Shown here one piece after another: positions 51,346-61,949 of a stretch of 64,000 bases of DNA. How positions within the stretch are numbered: position 1 is the stretch's first letter; every line of letters starts with the position of its first letter. The translations under genes were made by a program, and so were the position numbers. The notes beneath the pieces were generated by a model. It had not been told where the DNA came from. It saw nothing but the letters and a program-made list of their open reading frames with translations, and did not search any database. The DNA lies in assembly GCA_949987705.1 (NCBI GenBank), contig OX465282.1:86912070-86976069 (forward strand), given 5' to 3'. The stretch comes from Thereva unica. Lineage: Eukaryota > Arthropoda > Insecta > Diptera > Therevidae.

Positions 51346-54300
51346 GGTTAAAGTAAAATTCGTTTTTCTCTGCCCCTGATTTCTCCTCAATGATTATAAA
51401 TCATCAATCGTAAAATATTATCAGTCAACAAGTTCTATGTTCACTGCATCAACAATGTTCTGGTAACCCGAACCACTAAAGCTTTCCCGTCCAGGTGTTT
51501 TCGGAAAACAAATATCCACATAGTCGAACGCAAAACTGTCAAAATCTGCATACTCACCTGTCTCAAGAGGTAACAAGACGGAATAAGATGTTGTTAAAAA
51601 CAGAAGGGCATATAGATGGCTTGAGCTTTATCTCCCCCCTCTCTCCTCAGCTAAGCAATCTCTTACTTATAAAAGCTTCTGCGCGACATTCGTTGAGTTT
51701 TCTTTTCTATTCTCGACTGGCGCAGTACTTTTCCCCAACACAAAACGCGAATTTTGAAGCTTTCATCCCTAGAATTGGGGAGCCTATTCCTTTAGAACGG
51801 CTCAGTTCAGTCGATGCCGAGAATTAAGTCGAAGAAGTATAGGTAATAAATACGAAGTTGAAGATTTTACAAATACAAAAAAAAAATACAGTGTCAGCAA
51901 AGACCCTGAGATAGTTTTTTTTAAAAAAATAAAAGAGTTGGAAAAGTGTAAAAGTTTGCATTAAAATAGCTGCAGAGTTTCGATCCTGCAGATTTTGTGA
52001 ATTTTGATAGAATATTGAATTTCGAATGAGGATCTTAGTGTAAATGTAGAATAAAAATTTTTTCTCCTCACATTATTTTGTCCTTGTTTCCTTGTCGAAC
52101 TTGGAAAACCTTCCATACACACACGTACACACTCTTTCTGTCCCTTTCTCTCTCTTTCACCCAAATCAGGCTGAAAAACTCTTCACTATATCTAGGGAAA
52201 GTTGTCCTTTTTTTCCAGCAGCGAAGCACAGCCAAGACAACCTGCTCCTGTTGATGTGTATTTGTCCTGTTCGTCTTTAGTTGTGTGCTGTTTTGTATAT
52301 ATCCGCAAAAGGAGGAACGAAGCCACCCCAAACGAAAAATCAGTTGTGCTGTTTCGTTGTGTGCTTTATTAAACTTTCGCTTGTACAAAAATTCATGTTC
52401 ACCGGGTTGAATTTTGATTTGATTAATAACAAAAGAAAAAATTGGTATTATTTTTTTTGTTGTGCTGTTGGTAGCATACGAAAAACACCACCAGAATTTT
52501 TAAGTGAGAAATTGGGGATTTTTCTGTCCTTGCAGTATATAAGCATTGCCGAAAAATAAGAAGCGTTTGCGTGCCGTTATCAAGGACTTTTCAGGTGGTC
52601 TTTCGATCCTTGTGCTAAAACGTTACGCAAAATTTCTGGTGGTTTTCTGGTGGTATTTATGTACGTCTAAACGTCTCTGCCCTGTTGTTGGCGGGTGGCT
52701 GCTGCGCTTGGTGCTCTGTGATTGTAATTCTCAATCAACGGCGTACACTCAATTTTCTTATGTACATACATATATTTTAAAAGTGCAAGCGATGAGGAGA
52801 AGAAATTATTTATAAAGACGATTTAAAGTGTAAAAACGAAGAAATTAATAGATAAATATTTTTGAGAATAATTAAACAAATATAAAATAGTTTTAAAAAA
52901 ATTGAAAATTAAATTGAGAAGTGCTACAAACAAGTGTGAGTAAATATTTCGCTGTTTTTGTGTCGTAAAAAATTTCTTTTAATAGTTTTGTAAAAAGGTA
53001 AAACAAAACTTTTGAGAAAAATAATAAAATAAAAATAAAGTGCTACAATAATTTCAGTTTACATTATCTGTTATCAGTAAAAAAAAATAAAATAAATGTT
53101 ATTAAAAAAAAGCTCAAAAAATACATAAAAAAGGATAAAAATTTATTTAAGACGTCATCTACAGTAGAGAACCTGTGGCTCAACTTTGACGATGTAAGTA
53201 GGAAACCCAACCCCCTTTTGTTTATGTTTTATATTTCGTTTTTTTGTTTCTTCTCGTTTATATATCTTGTTGTTGGTGTTGTAAATCCTGGAATAATGTA
53301 ACCATTCTAAGAATTCTATATGATAACGATGTTGTCCTCTTATACATGTAAATGTTGAAACGCATAACCACACAATGCAAAGGGGATGCCTCCTCCGCGC
53401 CTCGTGCATTTATTTATTATAAATTTTTACTGGTGGTGTTCATGAGGGTTGAAAAGCTTCTTTTCATTCAAAAGCTCCAGTAGCAATCTTCTTTTGCTCT
53501 GTGTTCAGCTGCTGCGAATTTTCTGAGGTCCTTACACACAGCCACCAATGCGCAATGCTTCAATGATGCTGGAAATATTGATTTCAATTTGCTCCTTTTT
53601 CGCATCCCCTTTTTGCTTAACTCAAAGTTTTCTTATGTGTGTTCTCTGTTTTTTGTTGTTGTTGTTGCTACTTCTTCTTCTCCATCGGTTGTTACAGCTT
53701 TCCCTTTTTGTTCGTTTTCGGTGTCCTTTTATGTTCCTTAAAAAATCATTGCTTACCAGAATCGTTAATCTGTAAATAAATTTCCTGACAAACTTTTTTT
53801 TGCTGTTTCGTTCATTTCTCTTTCTCATACGCGGAGGGATGTTTTTCCGTTGTTAAACTCCTTCTCCAGTCACGTGCCATTTTAACCAGGAGATAACAGC
53901 AGCAGCGCACTCTACTTTATCGGTAAATATCTGTGTGTATATAAGTATTTACATATAAAAAGGACGAAATTTTAATCAACTTCCGCCGGTGAACGACAAT
54001 TGCTGCAAAATGATTCAGTGGTTGTAATCTCAGCAATTGCTTCTCATAAAAACTCACAAGTCTCCTCCAGGATATCCAGAGAAGAGATCCTCTTGGATTT
54101 TCTATTCCTGATTTGTGGTGCTGACCGTGTGCGCTCTGCTCCAGCTAAATGTGTTGTATACACCGAGAGACTGTCGAAATGAAAGCTGTTTTGACTAAAC
54201 TTTCTCCACTCTTGTCTATATTTAGAGTCCTGCCAAAGAAGCATTTAAAACGAACCAAATCCTTCTCAACGTATTTGTGTCCTCACAGAATCATCCCCGG

Positions 54301-54980
54301 ATGCCTTCTTCTTCCCTTCCCATATTACAGCTTCTATGGTCGCTTACTTTTGTTTTAATTCCTCTTGTGTGTGCTGAGATGCTTTGAAGACATCTTTGGC
54401 CGTTGACGCATTTATCTCTCCAGCCTGAAGAGAAACTTTTTAGTTTTGGCATTTAAAAAAGGAAAGTTTTGTTGTTGTTGTTTTTCCTTTCCGTTCTTCT
54501 TTCGTGTTTTTACTTAATTTGCAGAGGCGCCATATTTATGTTTTTCGAGGACATTTCTTCGTGTTATAAATAAACCGTTAACTCTGCATGCCTGGTATTA
54601 TTTTTTTTTTGGGTACTATATTGCAAAAAGGGGCACCAGCTGAGTGAAAAGCTGATGCGAGGCTGCGGAAGAAAATTGCTTGTGTATTTACATAGCTGGG
54701 GAAATATATATACATATATATATACATACATATATATATACATATGTATATAGATAAATATAAGCGAGCCATGGCAAAAGAAAAACATGATGAGGAATTT
54801 TGTATGGCATTTGCTGAGTTTGTATGTAATGGGTGTGTTCCTTAATTTCGTCATATTACGAGGACACTTTGAAGTTAGATTTATGTTTATTTGCCTGTTT
54901 TTAAGTATAGTTGTGAAGGAAACCTGGGCATTTATGTTTTTGAGAAATATGAGACTCTCACTAACTAAATACAATATACA
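51346..54980. other. Mostly unique non-coding DNA, no supported gene
   Basis: 3.6 kb without transposon signatures and with C+T-rich and GTT-rich tracts (for example GTTGTTGTTGTTGC at about 53655). 52790-52935 looks like an insect 5'UTR: A-rich, ending AACAAGT followed by GTGAGT at 52936, a good splice donor, so a first non-coding exon of a gene on the plus strand is possible. No coding exon was found. The small frames here have no recognisable motif. Confidence 0.35.
54704..54760. repeat. TATACATA microsatellite
   Basis: About 57 bp of TATA and CATA words, interrupted by GTATATAGATAAATA at the end. Confidence 0.85.
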
Positions 54981-55069
54981 TATCTTGACTTTTATAACAT
55001 TTTTGTTGTTTTAATTAAAAGTTTTGTTGGTTTTGGCTTGGTATTCTGCATATTATTTATGTAAGAACA

Positions 55070-56190
55070 CTAGCAAAAATGGAAACAAGTTAACAAAAAG
55101 CAAGGCTACGGCACCACCGAGCTAACCCAAACCTAGTGGAAATGGAGTGTCAAGCTCCACCCCTCAAAAAAAGACCCCTAAGCGACCACTAGCAAACCTG
55201 CTCCTCCTTGCGGCTACGTCGCTGCCTAGCGCATACCTGCGGGCACGGCGAATGGTCTGCGGAAGAGCCAAGAACCTGTAAAGACCGAACCAGGCAAAAG
55301 CAGGTCAACAAGAAGTCCGCGTGGCCAGCAGAATCCTTCGCCGCTTGGCCACCAACCCGATCAGGGAAGACCAAGTGTCGAAGGAATACTACACTAAAGT
55401 CCAGGATTATATTGCTTGGGCAAAGCAAGGTATACCAGACTTTACACTATAACGGTTTAGAGGTGCACCAGTCACTAAACTCCAAGCATCTGTGAAGGAA
55501 CCAAGCACCCACAGTCCAGTTCCAAAAAAGACGCACGGAATCAAAGCGATATCCTTCGCAGAAGTAGCGAAGGAACGCAAAATAATCGCCGTTCTGGACG
55601 AAAACGATGAAAATGGGAAGATCCCCAAACACCAAAGGCGGTGGGGGTACAAGCCGCCCTCGCTAAGGTGGCTATGGAGGTCCTGAAAGACAATCCAAGA
55701 CCTCCCCCTAAAACTAACGGCCTGCGATATCACCAGATCTGCAGAGCTATATAAAGCTGCGGTAGCTAGAGTCGGGCAGTTTACCTAGGCAGGCAGTTAA
55801 TGCCGCTGATACACCTCTTCCGAGAGCCAGAGCATGGTTTCTAGTGGCTCCATCGGAGCAAATCCTTACTATGCTGAAGCCCTTCACATCAACACTGATA
55901 ACTGTAAAATTATCAAAACGTAGCAGACTAACAGGGCCACAATGCGAGTTATTCTGCTCCTAAATGAAAAATGCCTGAATCATCTGGCAAAAGAAAAATA
56001 AACCGTGAACTACGGCTTAAAAAGATCGAACTGAAGTTCTAAAAACAGACATGGAAGCCGTAGTGAACCGAGTGGCCTGCCCCAAGCCCTCTGGCGATGA
56101 TCCAGAAAACATAGAAACCGATTGCGAAACCGCAATTCAGAGCGATGTTAATGCATCGACAGTCTCCGAGGGCACGGCCACAGTCTAGAA
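55070..56190 (+). pseudogene. R1/I-like LINE ORF1 with DUF4780 domain
   Basis: Nucleic-acid-binding ORF1 of an RNase H-bearing LINE, in pieces over several frames. RILRRLATNPIREDQVSKEY and TKVQDYIAWAKQ (about 55325-55435), then ISFAEVAKERKIIAVLDEND and ENGKIPKHQ (about 55548-55640) which open the DUF4780 domain, then SAELYKAAVARVGQF (about 55740), and PRARAWFLVAPSEQILTMLK (about 55818). The proline/lysine-rich N-terminus (55120-55310) is also recognisable. At least four frame changes. It is followed in the right order by endonuclease and RT, so it is the 5' part of the same LINE copy. Confidence 0.65.
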
Positions 56191-56599
56191 ATAATAAGTC
56201 TTTCATCTTCATACAAAATTTTCATCCGGTTAGTTGTGTGCATATATGAACATCAGTGGTGGTGAACATCACTGCTGATCACAACTCAATGCATACATCG
56301 TGAACTCGACGAGACAAAGCCAGATTCTCTCTTTACGATAAAGTATGCAGAACAGAAAAGGAAAGAAAATTTAATCAGCTGGTTTCTTTCATAAACGGGC
56401 AAACATACACCAATACATCAGGTTTATGCCCATATAAAATAATAAAAACTCCCCGCGGATAGTTGTGTGCGAGCTTGTATAAAAATGTTTCATTCCTTCT
56501 CTGATAGCCTCATTCGAAGAATTTGTGCACATATCTGCTCGGAGCGACAACTCCTCAGCTCAGACATCGACGAAGTCAACTCCAGCGACGAAGAAGAGG

Positions 56600-56764
56600 T
56601 GACTGTCGTCGAACCACCTGGGAAATTGTGCAGGAGATACAGGTAAAACTACACCAATGTAAAGCAGCATCCGCTTCACTTCTGCTTCACCTAGCTTCAA
56701 GCGAAGTCGATGTTCCCCTAGTCCAAGAGCCATGGATCACTGGTAACAGGATCTGTGGCTTAAG
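56600..56764 (+). pseudogene. R1/I-like LINE endonuclease, first segment
   Basis: VQEIQVKLHQCKAASASLLL, then HLASSEVDVPLVQEPWITGN and RICGL: the start of the R1-type AP endonuclease (N-L-H-K-A, catalytic Glu in QEPW). It is cut at 56764 by the hAT element. The remainder of the endonuclease and the first half of the RT (well over 1 kb in an intact LINE) are missing beyond the hAT, so a deletion accompanied or followed the insertion. 56200-56600 holds about 300 bp of unrelated sequence between ORF1 and this segment. Confidence 0.75.
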
Positions 56765-58500
56765 CAGGGCCGGATTACCAGTCTGCGGGGCCCTAAGTAA
56801 AAAATATCTTGGTGCCCCATTGATCAAATTTTTTATCCATTGAACTCCAATTTTTAATTAAAAATGACAATTTTCATCTTTGTTCAATTTCAAAAGTACG
56901 TAATGTTGAAATTGAGTCAATTCTTCGGCACGATTCAAATCCAGGTCCTCAGGATATGATGAGACATAAGCATATTAACGTTTGATAATAACTCATCGTT
57001 AGACAAATCCATGTTTAACAATAAAGAAAACTTGTTTGACAGACTTTTATAAACCGGGTCTGTACTTTTCATCCGAGCTTGCAGAATGTCAATGATCACA
57101 TAAAAAGTTGAAACCAGAAATTTGTTTGTTGCGTCTTCCATCATTAACCTGTCTCCTCCGAGTACGTCTTCAAAAGGAGTTTTCTGTATAATCAGGCAGA
57201 ATTACTTTCGACGCGTTTTCGAATTTTTCGAAATCTTCGCGGAGATCCTGCAAGTAATTCGTCAACGATTCACTTTGAAGAGCTGTAGATGTGTGATGAA
57301 AGATATGAAAAATGTCATTTAACATTGTTAGCATAAACATGAACTCAAATTTTTGCATTTTTTTAGCGATTCAATGAATGCGCTGCACACTTTTTCTGAA
57401 ATAACACTTTGAATCCCCTTATAACACCCGGACATACATATTTGCCGCATAATCGTACGAACGTCCTCTGCACTTGGAAAAATCACTGTTATATACACAT
57501 AAATAATTCACAACCTGAGTAGCAATTTGGTTTCCAACATTATTTTCCAGTTCCAAAAATTGTAAAAACAGGCAAGTTCTGCAGACAATCCATCTGACGG
57601 CAATACATCTTATTATGACGCACAGTTGATCAACATGGGACAGATCAGGTGTTGAATCGACGAATAGACTAAAATATCCATAAACTGTTATTTCATCCAA
57701 AAATTTTACTTCCTGTAAAAACTTGTTAATTTAGGAAAGTTTTGAATTGAATTAGGCGAAAAACGGATCAAATTTAGCGATCAGTTCCAGCAGTCCTAAA
57801 TAATTTCCATTATTGACGGAACTAAATTTCTCCGTTGAACCTCGGAAAGGCAATCCCCTTTCTGCTAATGTTCGAATGACGGCTACAGCTCGATACAAAA
57901 CATGATGCCAGTATTTGGATTCATTCCTCGATTTTGTCATTAAACGACACTGTAGTCCAATTTTTTTTAGAGTCGCCATTGCCTCTGTTTGATTCTGTGA
58001 ATTCTCATATTGAACAATGACACCCTTATTACGACAGTCACTAAATCCGGTTACGAATCGCGACAGGACGTTTGATGGAAAAAGTAAACGTTGTTTGCTT
58101 CCCATCTTGAAATAGCTTGTGTGAGTTTTCAAATGGTCCTGAATGATGTTGACAATTTTGCGGTCCTTTATTTATCCAGTAGTTGGTATCATCCGCATTA
58201 AACGCAGTTCACCTTCCAAGATCGTTGATTTTACTATTTAGGTTAGCGAGTTTTGAACTGGATTATTATCGTTATCCACAATAAGTGCTTGACCCTGGAT
58301 TTCTTGCACTATTTCTTCTTCTGCTACATCCTCCACATTATTAGGAACATTTTGTGGATGGTTGAAAAATGAAGTTAATTTGGGCAATTTCTTGATGATT
58401 TCCTCATTTTCCTGTCTCTTTTCTTCGGCTAGTATTCGTTTTTGAGATTCACTTGAATAATTTCTTTTCATTTTAAATGTTTACTAGGCGCACTCAAATA
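56765..58500 (-). mobile_element. hAT transposon remnant
   Basis: The left end CAGGGCCGGATTACCAGTC (56765) is a standard hAT terminal repeat. The right terminal repeat was not found, nor the second copy of the flanking GGCTTAAG (56757-56764), so the right end is probably deleted. The transposase pseudogene lies inside on the minus strand (see 56935-58471). Confidence 0.75.
56935..58471 (-). pseudogene. hAT transposase (ZMYM1/DUF4371-like), broken
   Basis: From the ATG at 58471: MKRNYSSESQKRILAEEKRQ, KKLPKLTSFF (the basic N-terminal start of this transposase group); then THTSYFKMGSKQ, YENSQNQTEAMATLKKIGLQ, HVLYRAVAVIRTLAERGLPF, RGSTEKFSSVNNGNYLGLLE, LIAKFDPFFA (DUF4371-type); then ITVYGYFSLFVDSTPDLSHV with DQLCVIIRCI (catalytic Asp region), CRGRSYDYAANM, and further pieces to 56935 (ARMKSTDPVYKSLSNKFSLL). 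The parts are in correct order but in different frames with stops between, and the C-terminal dimerisation domain is missing or beyond recognition. The proteins of this group cut and paste DNA in the nucleus. This copy is dead. Confidence 0.82.
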
Positions 58501-58689
58501 TTGCATTTCTTGGATAGAAAAAATTTCATAGGAAGGCCAGCTGTACCTCCTGGGTTACCTTTTGCAGCAATATAGAGTCCACATCACGTTTAACAGCGCA
58601 GCAATATAGAGTCCACAGCGTTTAAGTTTAACAATGTATTGCCGGACTTTATTACCCTGACCTTGGCCGTAAAAAAACATGTGATCGAG

Positions 58690-59693
58690 GCATCATTGGT
58701 GTCTCTTATCCACCAAATGCTTACTAGCAGGATAGTGAGCTCGATCTTGGACGACAGCTCGGTCCGAAAGGCCGTAACTATAGTGTGAGTATGGGTCGTA
58801 ACTATGAATCAGCTGTTGCGACGCATTGAGGCAGAGGGGCATCACGTCATAGTGTTCGCGGATGACATAGTTATCATCAAAAAAGGAAAATTTCCTCAAT
58901 TCCTCTGTGATCTCATGGAGGCAACGTTACAAACCCTCTTAACAATGTTAGGGTAAAATTTAGCAACAGTGCCAAATATCTGGGAGTAGTTCTCGACAAG
59001 AAGCTCCTTTGGAATGAAAACACAGAAGAGCGCATTAAGAAAGCGAACATAGCACTTTTCGCTTGCAAAAAATCCATTGGGAAGAAGTTTGCCTTCTCCC
59101 CTAAGATAGTGCGATGGATCCACACAAAGATCGTCCGCCCAATACTCCTATACGGGGTCTTAGTATGGTGGGCGACCTTAAAAAAGTCCAGCGTGCTAAA
59201 CAGACTATACAGAAAGTACCTAACCTACAGATGCCTTAAATGTTATGTTATACCTCCCTCCTTTAAATCTTGTGGCAAGGGAAAGCTGCCACATCGTAGC
59301 CTTTAGAATAAAAGAATCTGGTTTTTGGACCGGAACCAGGGGAGGGCACACCAAGGTACTGAACTCTGTTACTATCCCCACAAAAACCGACTTCCGAGAT
59401 TTCCTTCACAAAGAACTTTCAGGGCGCCATAAATTTCTTTATTGATGGTTCTAAGCTCGAGGGTCGGGTCTCGGTTGGGAGGAGGGGTATTTTCTCCAGA
59501 GCTTGGGATTGCAGTCTACTTCCGACTATCCGACTACTGCAGTGTATACTAAGCGAAGGTTCTAGCCATACAAGAGGCTGTTATGTAAATCAACCACCAA
59601 GGCTATAAGAACCGGACTGTCCTCATCTTCTCAGATAGGCGGCTCTGAAAGTCCAGCGCTCTTGTACAAACAGCTCTAGAGCTACCTCTGAAA
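58690..59693 (+). pseudogene. R1/I-like LINE reverse transcriptase and RNase H start
   Basis: MLTSRIVSSILDDSSVRKAV, then NQLLRRIEAEGHHVIVFADD (FADD catalytic box, 58866), KYLGVVLDKKLLWNENTEER, SPKIVRWIHTKIVRPILLYG and VLVWWATLKK, then the RNase H start FFIDGSKLEGRV (about 59437; first catalytic Asp). Several frame shifts. The part before the FADD box is shortened (the GTPQGG block is missing). The RNase H is interrupted at 59693 by foldback B and resumes at 60969. Confidence 0.8.
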
Positions 59694-59695
59694 TA

Positions 59696-60966
59696 GTCCA
59701 TTCAAAACGCGCGTTATGGTGTTCCAAAATAACACCGTTAAGAAAATCGAATCCTAAACGTTTTTGGGGTCGCTGATCACGAAAATCGAGGTCCCGCGGT
59801 CCTAAAATTAGGGCGTCACCCCTAAAAATGCAAAAAACACCCCTTTTAAGGGGGTTTTCGCGATTATTTCAGTAATAATGCAAAACTAATGCGATGAAAT
59901 GCACTTTTTTAATATTTATTTGCGAAGTGGGTTGATTTATACTAAATTAAGGCGAACTTAATGGTAAAGGGTACTCGTAAAGGGTTGAAAGTATCCCTAA
60001 ATTGGCGAAAAATGGCAAAAATTGGAAAAAATTGTTTTTCCCAAGTTTATGCTTCAAATTCGATTGTGGGCGTACTGTCAGGCAAAAATAAATTATTTTC
60101 AACCCTTAAGGGGTTAAAACTACCCCTACTATAATAAAAACAACTTAATTTAAAAAAAATTGCAAACATTTTTTTTTGCTTTTTGTTTGAAATTTGGTTC
60201 AAAAGGTATTATCAAGAAAAAATTAATTTTTTCAACTCTTAAGGGCGTAAAACTACCCCCACATTAAAATTGTAATTGGAACAAATTGAAATTTATTGTT
60301 TTGCATTAAAATTTTATATTTGATGAAATATTATTAAAACATTTGGAAAATTTTTAACCCTCTTAAAGGAGTTAAACCTTAGGGGTAAATTGAAAAAAAA
60401 AAAAATTTCTTTTCGTAGATTGGAATTTAAATTTTTTTAATGAATTGTTTGAATAAAAATTCGTTTTATTAGAAAATATAAATTGATAAATCTTTGCAAT
60501 TATTTTTATATAAAGTTGTTTTTATTATAGTAGGGGTAGTTTTAACCCCTTAAGCGTTGAAAATAAGTTATTTTTGCCTGACAGTACGCCCACAATCGAA
60601 TTTGAAGCATAAACTTGAAAAAAAAAAATGTTTACAATTTTTGACATTTTTGGCCGATTTAGGGGTAGTTTCAACCCTTTAGGACTACCTCTTACCATAA
60701 AGTTCGCCTTAATTTAGTATAAATCAACCACCTTCGCAAATAAATATTAAAAAAAGTGCATTTCATCGCATTAGTTTTCATTATTACTGAAATAATCGCG
60801 AAAACCCCCTAGAAAGGGGTGTTTTTTGCATTTTTAGGGGTGACGCCCTAATTTTAGGACCGCGGGACCTCGATTTTCGTGATCAGCGACCCCAAAAACC
60901 TTTAGGGTTCGATTTTCTTAACGGTGTTATTTTGGAACACCCCCTCCCCCCGCGTTTTGAATGGAC
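59696..60966. mobile_element. Foldback element B, complete copy
   Basis: 1271 bp with arms of about 330 bp: GTCCATTCAAAACGCG on the left, complement ending at 60966, flanked by TA on both sides (59694-59695, 60967-60968). The arms contain GGGGTCGCTGATCACGAAAA and CGAGGTCCCGCGGTCCTAAA in opposite directions. The inner part also has smaller inverted segments (GACAGTACGCCCACAATCGA in both orientations). TA flanks would fit a Tc1/mariner-type MITE. It interrupts the RNase H domain of the LINE. Confidence 0.85.
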
Positions 60967-60968
60967 TA

Positions 60969-61110
60969 AAAGTCGCAGATCTCTTAACGAGATGGCTCAA
61001 TAGTTCAGTACCCTGCTCGTATGGGTGCCGCCCGGTCACCGAAATATAGAGGGAAATTGTAAAGCTGATGAGCTGGCTAGTATTCCAGTAAAAATAGGTG
61101 TAAAATGGGG
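60969..61110 (+). pseudogene. R1/I-like LINE RNase H, end
   Basis: RRSLNEMAQ, then LLVWVPPGHRNIEGNCKADE and LA: the terminal RNase H motif (VPGH-I-GN--AD-LA), resuming after foldback B. The C-terminal zinc region is not seen; sequence beyond 61110 is unrelated. Confidence 0.78.
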
Positions 61111-61949
61111 GAAAACAAATAATTCGTTACAGCAATTTGACAGCGGGATATTGTCGAACAAGCTCTTGTCGAAAAGGGAAAAAATAAACCGAACCAATAG
61201 CGGCTATCCGGGGTGGAATTGGGGGGTTTTTAGGGATTGGAGACAGTTTTCCCTCTTTTTGGCTAAAATGTGCATCCTACCGGTTTTTCGGATTTTAATT
61301 TTTTTCTTTGACAAAAAAATTTCTATGAAGCTCAAACTTGGACAAAAGAAAGTGTTACAAAAAGGCAGTAATTTTGTCAGACGGAAATATTTAGGGCTGG
61401 TTGTTAAATTTAATTTTAAAAAAAAAGCGATATTAGCTCTAACATCACCATACTTTTTTCCCGAATCCGTTGTAAGAACGGACCCTGCAAACATTACGAC
61501 TCGATATCAAAGCGAGAGCGATTCATAAAAAGAGAAAGCTTTCTTCGATAACGAAATCGAGAACGATTCGAAAGGATTATCGAAAATGATAAAAACGGAA
61601 CGCTATAAAGAATCGCTTTTTGGATGGATTCTCGAAGGCTTTGCATGTACATGTGTGTGTTTCGTTTTTTCGAATCGATATCGAATGAATCTCGAACGCT
61701 TTATATGCTTACGGTCCCTGCAAACATTTTCTCGGAAGCGCGCTTTCTCGAGCTATTTTCGTGAGAAAACTTGTCGAGAATTAGTCGAGAAACAATCGTT
61801 AAAATGACCCCTCAAGCTTTAATGCTCTTTCCGTGGCTTTGCTGCTTTCTCCCTTCCAATTGCTTTAAAATTTGAGATTTTGGAGGGTTTTGCTATTGTT
61901 GAGTTGTTTCTGCGTTTGTTTCCGTTTTAACTAAAAAGAGGGAAATGAT
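61111..61949. other. Gene-free stretch with CGA/TCG-rich segment
   Basis: No gene. 61500-61800 is rich in TCGAA, ATCGA and CTCGA words. ACGGACCCTGCAAACATTACG (61478) and ACGGTCCCTGCAAACATTTTC (61711) are direct repeats about 233 bp apart, so a duplicated or transposed 230-bp unit may lie here. Confidence 0.4.

Noticed and set aside
52340..52375. Inr-DPE promoter (ATCAGTTGTGC) for a downstream gene
   Set aside because: The Inr match is good, but no TATA or DPE lies at the right distance and no coding exon follows.
58600..58680. Right terminal repeat of the hAT element
   Set aside because: ATTACCCTG at about 58660 resembles part of the left end only weakly, and the flanking GGCTTAAG is not repeated there.
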